A stretch of 64,000 nucleotides of DNA, from contig JAAVTG010000075.1 of assembly GCA_011947345.1 (NCBI GenBank), positions 1,116,001 to 1,180,000 on the forward strand. Reading direction: 5' to 3'. Below are positions 10,042 to 20,395 of this stretch, piece after piece. Within the stretch, counting starts at the first letter, position 1. Every line of letters starts with the position of its first letter. The notes under the pieces are model-generated. The model ran no database searches, was not told the origin of the DNA, and saw only the letters and a list, made by a program, of their open reading frames with translations. Source of the DNA: Phytophthora quininea (lineage: Eukaryota; Oomycota; Peronosporomycetes; Peronosporales; Peronosporaceae). A program made the position numbers and the translations under genes.

Positions 10042-12294
10042 CTACGGAGAACGGGTAGCTCCTGACTGCGTACGTTTGTACTTGCTGATCTCACTTTCCA
10101 GAACTTGCGCTTGGGTTGGGTACAGCTCCTTCACGTAGTCGAGATCTTGTCGACAAAGCACATGAATTTGGACCCACGTGAGTGCGACGGCGGTGGCTGA
10201 TCGCTTGGTATGCTGCAGTAGCGCCATCTCGCCAAAGTAGTCTCCCTTGCGGAGGATACAAAGAATTTCACACGTTTCGCAGTTTGGGTCGAGCACGCCG
10301 ACGGAGCCTTTGGAACCGATGAACCCCATCCAGTCGCCAAATTCCCCTTTCGAATCAGAACGTCGTCTTGCATGTAGATGACCGTCCGAAGGTGCAGGAT
10401 AAGCATCTCGATAATTGCTGGGGCCAACGTCTTGGCTGACAAGAACGGGATGCGCTTCATCATGTCGCGATAAAGCTGGAATTTCACCTCGCAAATGAGC
10501 GCTGGAGAGAGCTCGTTGATGAAGCTATCGGCATCACTGTTAATACTTTTCGTCTCTCGCCAAAGGTTCTCGTAGTACCCTCGTATACGCTTGGCCAGCT
10601 TGTCCGAGATACCGAGGAAGCGACAACGTTCCGAGGTAGCGATGATTTTCTTGCTGTATGCTGCTTCGTTTTCATCGAAAGACGCGATGAGTGCCGCGAC
10701 AGAACCAAACACACTGGCCTGGAGTATGTTCCCGATCAGCATAAAGCACGCGATCGAGATATTCTCCACTGCTGTATACATGGTAGGAGGACTTGCGTTC
10801 AGAGCTCCGATTGCAAGGGACCAACACAAGGAGTACTCGTCGAACAGCGATGTGGGGACGAACGAGCCATCCGGAAGGTGTTCTCGCCAAACATCAGCGA
10901 CCCACCCCCAATAACAAGCCAGTAGATGCGATATCGTCAGAACGATCCCCAACAACAAGATCAACCTGACAAGTCCTGCTTTCGCAGCCGAGTGCACTTT
11001 GTGTGCAAGGTTACTGACTTTGGCCAGACGGAAGATCTTCATGAACCCGAGAACTGCACTGTGACTGCCTTGTACGAAAACCTCAAACGGGAACCAACTG
11101 AGGACGTCTGGAATCACCCAACCGCTCATAAAGTAGTGCGGCACTGTTTGCCTGGGACCCGATATGAGTGCACCGTGCGCGTCTATATAGGACGAGAACA
11201 TGCGCACGAAGAAGTCGGTCAGGAAGATGATAGGCTCCACAAGATCGAACGTATCCAGGAACCAAGATTTGTAGTTGAAGCCCACTGAAATCGGCGTGAA
11301 AATGATGTCTAGCAGAACTGTCATCATGACGAAGACGTCCCACATAGTTCGCACTTGGGAGTCGTGGCGCAGTGTGTACGGGTCCACCTCACCGTTGATT
11401 TTCCGAGCCAACATGATTTCCTCCGGGGTCACGCTGGATCGTGACCCGGTCTGTCTTTCTGGAATCGCAGGGTGCTTGCGGATCTTCTTGAATGTGCTTC
11501 GCTGGTGTTGCTGTTGTTGAGCCATGTTGATAGAGCTCACGGAGAAGCGCCACGTGAGCGCGTGAATGTCTCGCGAGGTCACTTCTGTGTCGTTATTGCG
11601 CTTTTTCGCATGCAAGAAATTTCGCTTCCGACTTTGAACTGGAGTCACCGTAGATGAAGCTTCTCGTGGTGCATTTTCAGTGTCGTCGTCTTCTTTCTCC
11701 AAGACCCACTTCGCAGATTGTGTGGGCTCTTGTACAGCAAGAGGCGGACTGTCTTGCTTCTCTAATGATGATATAGCTGGACCAGGGTCACCACGAGTCC
11801 TGTCGTCAGTCTTTAGCGCTCCAACTTTCAAGTCTGGAATACTTTCGGTGCGAGAGTGATCCGTGTCTGTGCTCTCTGTAGGAACAAGCCTCGTCGGGTC
11901 GAGTCTGGAAGGATCGAGGCCTGCAAACCCTCGGAGCGGGGTACTATTGCCACCGGCGAAAACGTGGTAGCTGGTGGGCGCGATGTTTTCACTGAGACTT
12001 CGGTTTTTGTTCTTTCGCGCTGTGAACTGTCAAATAGTTGGCATCAATAAAAGTGTTGAAGTGCAAATGCATGACCCGACGGACCTGTAGCTGGCGGTGC
12101 ACAAGGACACCCAACTCTCGCAGCATTTGGTGAGTGGTTTTGATGTCGTTTTCCATTTGGTCGAGACGGTCCTCAATGGTTCTTGTGCGTCCTGAATTAT
12201 GTCGGCTGTTGCTGGAGTTGTGGTTTAAGGAATTGGAGGAATCATATCGTGGCTCCTCGATGCGGGGCAAACCATTGCTCAGCTGGCGCTCCAT
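10042..12294 (-). CDS. Cyclic-nucleotide-binding cation channel, copy 2
   Basis: Exon 1 is 12294-12085 and exon 2 is 12026-10042, giving 731 residues after one frame repair. It has the same order as copy 1: coiled coil ending VHRQLQ at the intron, low-complexity linker, S1-S6, C-linker and cyclic-nucleotide-binding domain. The pore reads GALNASPPTMY, and S6 has GNILQASVFGSVA. Intron position and phase match copy 1, so the pair arose by tandem duplication. The break at 10344-10347 (CCCC on the + strand, inside the RKGEFGDW motif) needs one added base. The predicted role is plasma-membrane cation flux under cyclic-nucleotide control, by analogy with the CNG/HCN family. The start codon is only 81 bp from that of CEP76 on the other strand. 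Confidence 0.86.
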
Positions 12295-12375
12295 ACGTGT
12301 TTGTGTGTTGGCCCACAGGCAGGCCAAGCGTCTTGCAGAAAACCAAAATATCAAGATCCACGGCGACTCGACGCA
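12295..12375. promoter_or_regulatory. Very short bidirectional promoter, channel copy 2 / CEP76
   Basis: Only 81 bp separate the divergent start codons. Both transcripts must start within or beyond this interval, so each 5' UTR is very short or overlaps the other gene. No clear initiator match was identified. Confidence 0.45.
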
Positions 12376-14794
12376 ATGGCCACCAAAGCGGAATCTGTGC
12401 TTGATAGAGAGCGGGACAGCGCTACGGTGGACTCGTCGGAGAAAATCCGGTCGCTGCGAGCTGCGATCGACGCCAAGTTACACGAGCAAGGAGTTTACGA
12501 GCAGATCCGCGATCTGGTGCAATTGAAAAGTAAAACTTCAGCTGTAGAGGTGGGGGATGAGAATGCCGGAGATGCTGACAATACGTCGAAGTCGACGGAG
12601 GACAGTTTGATCCGAGACGTTCTAGAGAGTGAGGTTGTGCAGCAGCTTTTGACTGCAGTTCGAACGATGGAGTTGCCTACATCAACTCAAGTCGAAGAGC
12701 CCACGAAACATGATGATTTAGACGACGAACACGCTGAAGAGATGGAGAATGAACGAGATGTGTTCTTGTATTTGAGGTTGCATGGAGGCAAAGCCTTTGT
12801 AGATCAACTGGTGGAACTCGAGCAAACCGGCGGCAATGGGGACGACGAAGTGGACACTGGGTTGGATGAGACTAGATGCCCTATCGGCAGCGTGTTGACC
12901 TTCTTCCGGGTAAATGCTACGTTCCAACAGCAACGTCTCACCTCTCGAGATGTCCGGTGCTCTGTCGATCCGTTGTTTGATGAACATTTCCGTTTTCGAG
13001 TTGAGAAGAAGCGAACCCGCGCGGCTCGCACGCGGGGCGGAGCAGCTTATGCTGTCGATATCACCTCGCCGTGGGAAGCGCTTTGTTTGGTAGAAGAACC
13101 GGTGCAGATTGACCTGATTAAAGTCACGAAGAAGTTGTTGACCAGGGACAACAACAACAGAACCCGCTGGCGGGAGCTTTCTACGGAATTGTTGGCCGTT
13201 CACCGGTTGGATTGGAGACGGATTATATGCTCGACACTGCAGCTTGTTCATTTCCCAGTTCAACTGACTGGGAAGATGAAGGAGCCTGTGGGGTTGTTAG
13301 ACATTCGTGGCGACTTGCTGCACTGCAAACGATCCACCAGTATTGCCCACGAAGCCCGAGCATTTCTCAACAAGGAAACATTACAGCGCAACGCGAGCAA
13401 CCACTCCTTCTACAAGTATGCCAAGCAGTGGTGGGAAGAATACCGGAGTGAGTGCCGTGAAGCTCAATGCCAGTCGCCCACAGGGTCTCAGGGACGAAGT
13501 TCTCCAGGGAATGAAGACGAATACTCGCAGCTACTGGCGCAGATCGGCTCTCGACAACGTCTTGTGAAAATGTTTGCTGAAGACGAGGAAGGACGCTATC
13601 GGATGGTGTGCAAGTATATCACCCCAGTGCGGGTCCCGTCAGCAGTGAGAGGTCCCAGTGAAGCCGCACGCTTTGTGGGGTTATTGCCTTTTGAGACCAA
13701 CGCACTCGTTGGCGGAGCCGCTGATGAAACCTGGCGATCGATCATGACAGTGCTATCTCTCCGGAAGGGCGACGCCCAAGACCATGCAGTAAGACCTTGG
13801 TATTCCTGACATGGCACTTTGGCTTGCTCTAACGTGTCTTGTCTACCAGATTTTGCTGGCCTCCTTACTCTTAGGTTGCGGCCTTGACGCCTACGTATGT
13901 ATCGGGACGATATCAGCGAGCAAGAGCGCGTCTCGCTTTGCTCGCGGCTCGCAGCGCACTTACGACGATCGAGATAGTCGATCGCGTGCTTCCACCACGG
14001 AAGTTGGGCACGTTTGCGTTCTCACAAGAGGAAGCAGGTGAGTTTGAAGAAATTGTCTCTTAGACACTCGATCATACACTAACATTATTTGCTGCTGCAG
14101 TGCAACGGAGGTGGTGCTGTGGGAGGCAGTCACCGGTGAAAAGTTTGCGCTGAGTGATCCGCGCGCTCCTCGACGCCGCGGCTACTGCGCCATCGACTGC
14201 GTCTTCAACCACCGACAATTCTTCGCCAACTTGCAGCCGCGCACATGGAAACTTGCCGAGTCTTCGTTTGATTTCGACGACGAAAGCGCTTGGAAGCGCA
14301 TGGACGAGCGACTCATCGCAGACCTGCCATTTGCACAGCCGCAGGTTGCGATCGTCCCGCCGGCGTTAGCTGCAGCACCAGCCCAGGAACTGGAGTGGTC
14401 GACGGCTTTGAAACGTGCCATCACTTCGCATCGACGCGCTGAAGGTCTCGTGACGCGCTGGAGCGACGAGTTGGGCTTCTATCTGCTGCCTGCACTCAAC
14501 TCGTACGAGCTCGAGCGGCTCTACGGCGTGGCGCAGGTGGAGAACAATTTCTTCCAGCAAAGTGTCACGGGTTTCGTGCAGGAAGGCCACACGTTCCAAG
14601 GCGTACCGTCCACTTTCTCGGTCGGGTCTCCAGACGAAGCGTTCGCAGCAATGAAAGCCAACCCGCTCGTGACTGACATTCTAGCGCTCCATGCTCGCTC
14701 CGCGCACTTTGCACTCGCAGTTCGCTGCTTCCCGTACGCAGAACACACATGTGCGACGTGGGTCATGCTGGCAGCGAGCTACCAAAGCAAGTAG
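12376..14794 (+). CDS. CEP76: Centrosomal protein of 76 kDa
   Basis: Exons are 12376-13788, 13850-14037 and 14101-14794, all GT-AG; together they encode 764 residues. The match to CEP76 rests on the KLHEQGVYEQIRDLV N-terminal helix, a central C2-like domain, and the C-terminal transglutaminase-like part with DHAILLASLLLGCGLDAYV across the first splice and WEAVTGEKF after the second. The family protein is about 660 residues. CEP76 limits centriole reduplication in animals and occurs in lineages with centrioles, so a basal-body role is expected here. The first ATG in the conserved frame is used. The last 32 bp of coding sequence overlap the end of PPP4R2 on the other strand. Confidence 0.88.
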
Positions 14795-15440
14795 ACGTTA
14801 CTATTATATAGGGGTTTCGTGGCTGGAGAAGAGGATCAAGCAGAAGCCTTGGCCTCATGGCCCCACGGAGCTCTCGTCTCCACCTGAAGTGTGGCGCTGG
14901 GTGCCGCCGGGCCTGCAATGGGGAGTCAACTTCTCGGGGTGCAGGGTTCTGGAACTGCTCCAAGATGGCTTGAGCCGTACGTGGGTCCACCACTTGGATG
15001 GTGGAGCTGACGGCCAGCAGCTTCTCCAGGGCGTTCAGCAACTTGGGCAGGCTCTTGTAACTGCGGCGTGGCTCCAGGATGATCTCCGTGAGCCTCTGCA
15101 GCGTGAAGGGCGGACTCTCGAAGGTCTGCAGCAGTTGGGTGACGCTGGCGCGACGGTTCTTGCTGACGGCGTCGCCGTCCATCTCGTCCAGCGCCAGTTG
15201 CAGCTTGGCCAGCAGCAGCACCTTGAGGTGCGCCCAGGCGTAGCAGGGCACGCCCGTCTGGCGCATCTCCACCAGCACGCGCTCCAACGTGGGCGAGATG
15301 CACGTGACGGTGCCGGACGCAAAGCCTGCAGGCGCAGCGTGAGATTTACTGTGCGACAGGATGGAGAGAGTCTATCTGTTCGTACCGGCGAGCTCTTGCT
15401 CCGTGGCGAGGATCTGCTGCTCCATGTCGGCGGAAGTCAT
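14763..15440 (-). CDS. PPP4R2: Protein phosphatase 4 regulatory subunit 2-like
   Basis: Exon 1 (15440-15386, MTSADMEQQILATEQELAG) splices in phase 1 to 15325-14763, giving 205 residues. The PPP4R2 core is clear: YAWAHLKVLLLAKL, then PPFTLQRLTEIILEPRRSY, then LPKLLNALEKLLAVSSTI. R2 is the core regulatory subunit of PP4, which acts in DNA-damage recovery and centrosome maturation. This copy keeps the N-terminal conserved domain but lacks the long acidic C-terminus of animal R2. The C-terminal 60 residues are basic and not conserved. The frame is intact, and its stop sits inside CEP76 exon 3. Confidence 0.82.
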
Positions 15441-15813
15441 GGCAAGCACGTGGAAGTTTGGCGAATGCGTTGACTAAAATGCCTGGACGGTTGCGTTTGA
15501 TCCTTGCACCGCTGACGCTATACAAAAAGCAAGTCAACGACCGTTATGCGTTTCTATGTGGGACATGGCTACACCTCGAGGTGACACCGACGGCAACGTT
15601 GCGTTCTCTTGGTCGACTGGAGAGCTACAGTAGATGCCCCTGGCGCCTACTAGTGTTGACGAGGAGGACGATCTTGAGCTCTGGAAGGGCTGCACTGGTC
15701 CAAGATCGTCGGCGTCTGTTTCCGACCCGATGTGCTTGATCTGGTGCAAACCGTAATCGTGACGACCACAGCCGCTTTACGCGTTCATTCCCCAATTCGA
15801 CAAGCTTGGCGTC

Positions 15814-17171
15814 ATGCTCGACACGCACGCATTGCTTTCGTCCATCTCGCCGATCCCGCACGCGTTCCGCGGTGCTGCCGCTGCGCTGGTCGCTCTTACT
15901 GCGTTGGCCAACGTCACGGGCAACCAGAAAGCTCTTTTCTCAGCTCTGAGTCTGAAACTTGTCGGTCCGTCTCGAAACACTATCGCCGTTGTTGTGTTCA
16001 TCGGTTCGTGCTGCGCCGTTCAGAAGCTTAAAAGGAGAGAGAGAGTTTTGCTAACATTTACGTACTCGCAGGCGTCTTCCGATACCTCGAGCGGACTGCT
16101 GCCATGCAAGACAAACGCGCACCAACGACAGCTGGCCGACTAGGAGTCTCGTCGGCCTCAGCGTTCGCATCAGCTCTCGGTATTCTGTGTCTTTCGCCCG
16201 ATAGTCGACCGGCACTCGTGTCTCTGCTATCGACAAGCGCAGCGAGCAAGCTCTTCAATACATCGTTGGCGAAGAACCCCCATTGGGATTATCTCCAGCC
16301 GCTCGAGCTGCTTGTGTTCATGGCAGCTGGGGGCTGGATTTTTCCTCGGGCTTCTTCTACGTGGAGAGCTACGAGCGCTCCCACATGAAGCAGATCCTCA
16401 AGAACGTCGTTCTTCCGCAGACGACCGCGTCCGAGCTCCAGACACAATACCGGCAGGGTTTCAATCCAAACCCATGCACGGTTCGCCACGAGGACGGAGC
16501 TGTGTGGAGTTCGCTCGCACTACGTTCTTACTGCGGGTGGTGGCCAGATCTCTCCGTGTCTACTCGCCGGTGCACTTGACGGCGTGGCTTCTGGCCCAAC
16601 GACACTCGAAAGTGCGAGCTAGACCAGTGACGGCGCAAATGCAGAGCTTCACAGCGAAGCTAGCCAGATCTTCCGCCTATTCCATCGGTTACGTCTATTC
16701 GGGCTGGATGCTGTGTTGTTTGCTCGGCCAACTCGGGGATCGATCACTGGCACACCGCAAGCTGCAGTTCTTCCTGAGCGGCGCAATCCCGTCGCTCGCT
16801 ATCATCTTTGAAGCTCCAGCCAGACGACGGCCCATCGGTATCATCCTCACTTCGTATGCACTCGTGAGTGCAGGGAATGTTGCCTCTCGACAGTGCTCGT
16901 GGCTGCAGTCTGGTGGCTTCCGAAGGAGTTTATTGGAAGCAGGATGCGTGGCAGCAGCAATGTCCGTCACACTTTCAAGCTACTTGGAAAGTAATCAACT
17001 GCTGCAGCGTATTTTGCTCGGTGGTGTCGTCAAGAAGAAGAATCACGACAAGTCTGCAAGGTAAGTCCCTTCCGGTTTGCTTTCTATGAAGAACCATTAA
17101 CATTTTAAAGCGCAATTGTGTGTCACAGCGAGAAGGTGAGCACTACTTCAATTGTAGATCGAGAGCTTTAA
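15814..17171 (+). CDS. TMEM135-like multi-pass membrane protein, copy A
   Basis: Exons are 15814-16003, 16072-17060 and 17129-17171; they sum to 407 codons plus stop after two frame repairs. Similarity to TMEM135 and its fungal relatives lies in the SRPALVSLLSTSAASKLF block, the SGFFYVESYERSHM block, the Cys/His motif NPNPCTVRH...C, and the helical region LYSPVHLTAWLLAQRHSK to FEAPARRRPIG. Animal TMEM135 is a peroxisomal/mitochondrial-associated membrane protein. Breaks lie at 16339-16343 (T5) and 16492-16493 (GG); one added base at each restores the frame of copy B at 23.6 kb. The last exon overlaps the stop of the LysM gene by 4 bp. The 370 bp upstream show no gene. Confidence 0.75.
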
Positions 17172-17845
17172 GTCATGGACGTGACGGTGTCAGCAAGCGC
17201 CTTGCAGTCCATTGGGATGGTCAGCACGGGACCGTCGCCCGTGTCCGCCACGCTGTGACTGTAGGTCGGGTTGTACGCGATGATCTGGCCCACCGACGCG
17301 CCGAACTCGTCCGCGAGGTCCTTGTACGTACCGTATGTGAATTTGTACGGCTGGAGCGTGCACTGACTCGGATAGCACGACGGGATCTTGATGAAGAGAT
17401 CTGCGTCGAGCTCGACATCAGCTTGGGACTCGTCCACACCGAGAGCGGCCAGCACTGACGCGAGCGTGATGTTGAACCTCTCGACCGCGATGGTGCGGTA
17501 CGTATCGTTGCGCTGCGTATAGTAGAGGTGCGGGCCGCCCATGAGGCAGACGTTGGTGGTGTCGGTGTGCACCACCGTGAAACACGAGTCGTTGTCGGAT
17601 TCGCACACCTCAGCGGGGATGATGACCTCGGTGTTGGTGGCGAACGGGATCGTCGGGTCCGACATGCGATTTGCCCGCGCCACATCGCAGATGCCGCGGT
17701 TGTTGAGCGTGGCGACCTCGCTGACAGTCATAATGGAGGCGGTGGTGTAGTAGCTTTGGGTGGCGTTGAGAGTGGTGGTGTCGCAGGCTTCAGTGGTGGA
17801 GAGAAGGCCGACGCCGATGGCAACGAGGAAACCAGTGGAGATCAT
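17168..17845 (-). CDS. Secreted protein with three LysM domains
   Basis: This intact single-exon ORF of 225 residues has a clear signal peptide (MISTGFLVAIGVGLLSTTEA, cleavage before Cys21). Three LysM-like modules follow: about 32-81, 108-157 and 167-214. Each begins with a Tyr/Thr-rich strand (YYTTASIMTVSEVA, YTQRNDTYRTIA, YKFTYGTYKDLADEF) and ends in an I-P-x-x-C element (IIPAEVC, KIPSCYPSQC, TIPMDC). Eight cysteines in the mature protein suggest four disulfides. There is no membrane segment or GPI signal. LysM binds chitin or peptidoglycan-type glycans; in fungi secreted LysM proteins shield chitin fragments from host receptors. A cell-wall or host-interface role is an inference. Confidence 0.82.
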   Translation of the reverse strand: MISTGFLVAIGVGLLSTTEACDTTTLNATQSYYTTASIMTVSEVATLNNRGICDVARANRMSDPTIPFATNTEVIIPAEVCESDNDSCFTVVHTDTTNVCLMGGPHLYYTQRNDTYRTIAVERFNITLASVLAALGVDESQADVELDADLFIKIPSCYPSQCTLQPYKFTYGTYKDLADEFGASVGQIIAYNPTYSHSVADTGDGPVLTIPMDCKALADTVTSMT

Positions 17846-18448
17846 AGTAGCGAGTCTTGGACGGCTTGGAGGTTGTGGGGAAATTGCAGAATGGCGTCGA
17901 GTGCTTGGAACGGAAGGCCGAGATACTTGCAGTTGATAACCAATTGGTGACTATTTTCCGGCCCGTAATCGGTCGAGCGCTGCTGTTGATGGTCTTCAAC
18001 CACACTGCGTTAGCAATGATATCTGTGGCTGTTCTCAACGATTCCCTTTGCAGACCCATGACCAGTTCTGGATTTATGCCCGCGAGCACTGCAATGCAAG
18101 TATCACGTTCCATCGACCGCCAAGGCGTCGCAATACTGCTGACGGACACAAGTTGAAGCGCTTTGCTCGGTTAGACTGCAAGTGTTCATCGTCAGCGGCA
18201 CGGCTGATGAACAACCCCCCTAAGAATGACTAAGAGATGCACTGTGGGGGGCTTTACCCAGGCAGACGCATGCTCAAAGCGATCTTGCTTCGTAAGGGAC
18301 CTCGCCTGGCATCGTGATTACCACGCTAGTCCGGTGTCTCTTAGCTACGAATCGTAGGCTACGATGATTGCCAAAGAATCGCTAGCTGCGGCAGTCTTCG
18401 TGCTATGCAGCTCACAATCAAGGCCTTCGGCGAGAAGTGCTTTCCGAC
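17846..18448. other. Intergenic stretch, no convincing gene
   Basis: The 150 bp next to the LysM start look like its promoter and 5' UTR (pyrimidine-rich AATTTCCCCACAACC near 17870-17885 on the minus strand). Beyond that only short ORFs occur in both strands, none with continuous coding character. Confidence 0.45.
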
Positions 18449-18780
18449 TCAGAGCTCGTCCAAGGGCAAGTCCACACAAAGATCATGCCGGCTTTCTGTG
18501 TCAGGGGCCTGGACGAAGTGACCCACCCACAAAAGGGAGCCTGACGAAATACGTACTTCGTAGCACGGTGTTCCTTGTATAAGTCCCGCCGCCAATTCTT
18601 CCTCGGACGGGTCGTCAGCCTGGCACACATCCAACTGCAGCAACACGTGCTGGTGGCGTTCTCAAAGGCATCGGCGCACAGTTCGTCGACCTTCAGCGTC
18701 TCCAGGACCGAAGCTACGTCGGTCTTCAAGATGCGACTAACTGACTTAGATTTGTTGGCGTGCCCGGCTAGTCGTATCAC
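18449..18780 (-). CDS. Unrecognised protein, probable C-terminal exon
   Basis: Two overlapping minus-strand frames join into one plausible protein if one base is added in the AA near 18660. The N-terminal frame gives SRILKTDVASVLETLKVDEL and CADAFE; the second gives HVLLQLDVCQADDPSEEELA, then a stretch ending CVDLPLDEL and a stop at 18449. Composition and third-position GC look coding. The 5' boundary is unknown: an intron acceptor near 18757 is possible. I do not recognise the family. Confidence 0.35.
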
Positions 18781-18791
18781 AAGCGGTCAGC

Positions 18792-18935
18792 ATGGCCGAT
18801 CCGAACGGCGCCATGCTGCAAAATTGGTGGAGAACCAACTCCGAAAGCCGAGTGTACATGGCGCATGTTCCCATTGACCCCGATGTCGACCACTTGATGA
18901 TCGAAGCGAATCGCTGGCGACAACCAATCAATTAA
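18792..18935 (+). CDS. Small ORF, 47 residues, unrecognised
   Basis: The sequence starts ATG and reads MADPNGAMLQNWWRTNSES, then RVYMAHVPIDPDVDHLM and RWRQPIN before the stop. GC-rich third positions and Trp content make it look protein-like, unlike random ORFs of this length nearby. It could be a tiny gene or the last exon of one whose upstream exons I cannot place. It is antisense to the region just upstream of the minus-strand fragment at 18449-18780. Confidence 0.35.
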   Translation: MADPNGAMLQNWWRTNSESRVYMAHVPIDPDVDHLMIEANRWRQPIN

Positions 18936-19267
18936 ACGGCTTCAACTTTGAACGGTAGAGCAAGAACTCTAATCGACAGAAGGCGATCGTCCAAGCAGAG
19001 ATCTTGTCATTGCTGTGGTATTTCGCTGCTTCCTACCCGACTCATGAAACGCTAGCAAGGAATTGTAAACCGGTACTAGTATTCGTTACATACACCTCAC
19101 GAGAGCTGGAAAATCCTCGTTCAATCGCCAGAAACCCAGTAGATGGCGAAAATGCACGGTGTTCTTCAATGCCCTACAAGGTCCAATTACGCTATGGCAA
19201 CTCTGCACATCCACGGTAAAGTGATTTCTTACTTCAAAATGTACCGAAACCAGCGGGGCATATTACC

Positions 19268-19920
19268 TCAGTGGTGAAGACATTTGCTACGGGAGTGGGA
19301 CAGAATTAAATGGTTAGCTCCAGAGTCCATAAAGACGCTAGAGAAGCTATCATTTACCCCAATTTGGTAGCGTTGCCGGAATTGTGAAAGTACTGAATAC
19401 CTAAGATTCAGCAAGTCCGACGAAGCCCCTGGACGCCTTTCATGACCTCTGTCGAGAGCTAGCAAATCATACAAAGTTGGGTTGGCCGACTCCTGGGTGT
19501 TCATGCTGGCCACTATCAACACCATTTCTCACGAACGTCGGCTCCGAGATTCATCGAATTAGGGAAGAAAGCATTCCACACGATATGCCTTGCAGGAGTA
19601 CGGGCAAGCCAGCAGACTCCTTCATCTCTTCAGCCAACAGCTTCTCCACATATTCAACAGCGGGGCTTGATCTATAGCGTCCGTTTCTAGCAGCAGAATC
19701 TCAACCAGCAGAGCCGCACAGCAAGCTACCGCGCTGGAATAAACGAACCTGCGATGGTGTATCTCGCGCTCGTGAATGCGGCGTAAATCCGTGGAATCGA
19801 GACTGATGAGCTCGCAGCAGCTGTAATGCAGAATTCCCAAGGCAGCTTCGGCTCTCTACAACTTGCAAAATGCGCTGGGCAGACGAGGAAATACGTACCG
19901 ATCGATTTAGGCTTCTCCAT
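19268..19920 (-). CDS. Unrecognised multi-exon protein
   Basis: Exon 1 (19920-19899, MEKPKSI) is followed by a GT-AG intron; exon 2 opens AEAALGILHYSCCELISLD and continues through a hydrophobic helix (ACCAALLVEILLLE). After a break at a C-run near 19664 it reads VEYVEKLLAEEMKESAGLPV then LLQGISCGMLSS. Later exons to 19268 are tentative. Reading requires at least two single-base repairs of the same type as elsewhere in the window. The helical, soluble character suggests a small scaffold-like protein. No family assignment is offered. Confidence 0.4.
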
Positions 19921-20395
19921 GGTTGCCTGCTCACTTTCTCCGACGCCTTCTTAGCTCAAACGCTTAGCGTGCTTGAAAGCATCGATCTTGGCGGTCTGTT
20001 CAGTATAGTCAGCAGATGCGTTCATCAATGCTATATTGCACTCACCATATTCCGTGTTCGCTGCATTTGTCTACCGTGGAATCAACGAGGCATTCAAGAG
20101 ATCACGTTTATCCAAATGAACGGAACCATTCAAGCAAGAGTCGTTCATCTCGAGGCCATGGCGGTTATTGATCATACCAGAGTCTCTGGTGATGTGGACG
20201 GCGATCTGTGACGCGCAACGTAAACTCACCACCCAGCTTTTCCGACGAACGGGACACCTTCTACGGAATTGGTGAAGGCTAACATCCGAGCCTCAAGGCA
20301 AGATATTTTTAACGCCGAGAAGAAAATAGTCGGGGCGCCTTGACACTTTCGCTTGTCGACACTCGCCCTGCTGCAGGTGAACCACCGCCGTGACA

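Noticed and set aside
14691..15473. 260-codon plus-strand frame after CEP76
   Set aside because: It is antisense to PPP4R2, which has clear family motifs and matching splice sites on the other strand.
18240..18380. Near-palindromic bases around TAGCTACGAATCGTAGGCTA as a terminator or transposon end
   Set aside because: The match is short and imperfect, with no target duplication or partner repeat found nearby.
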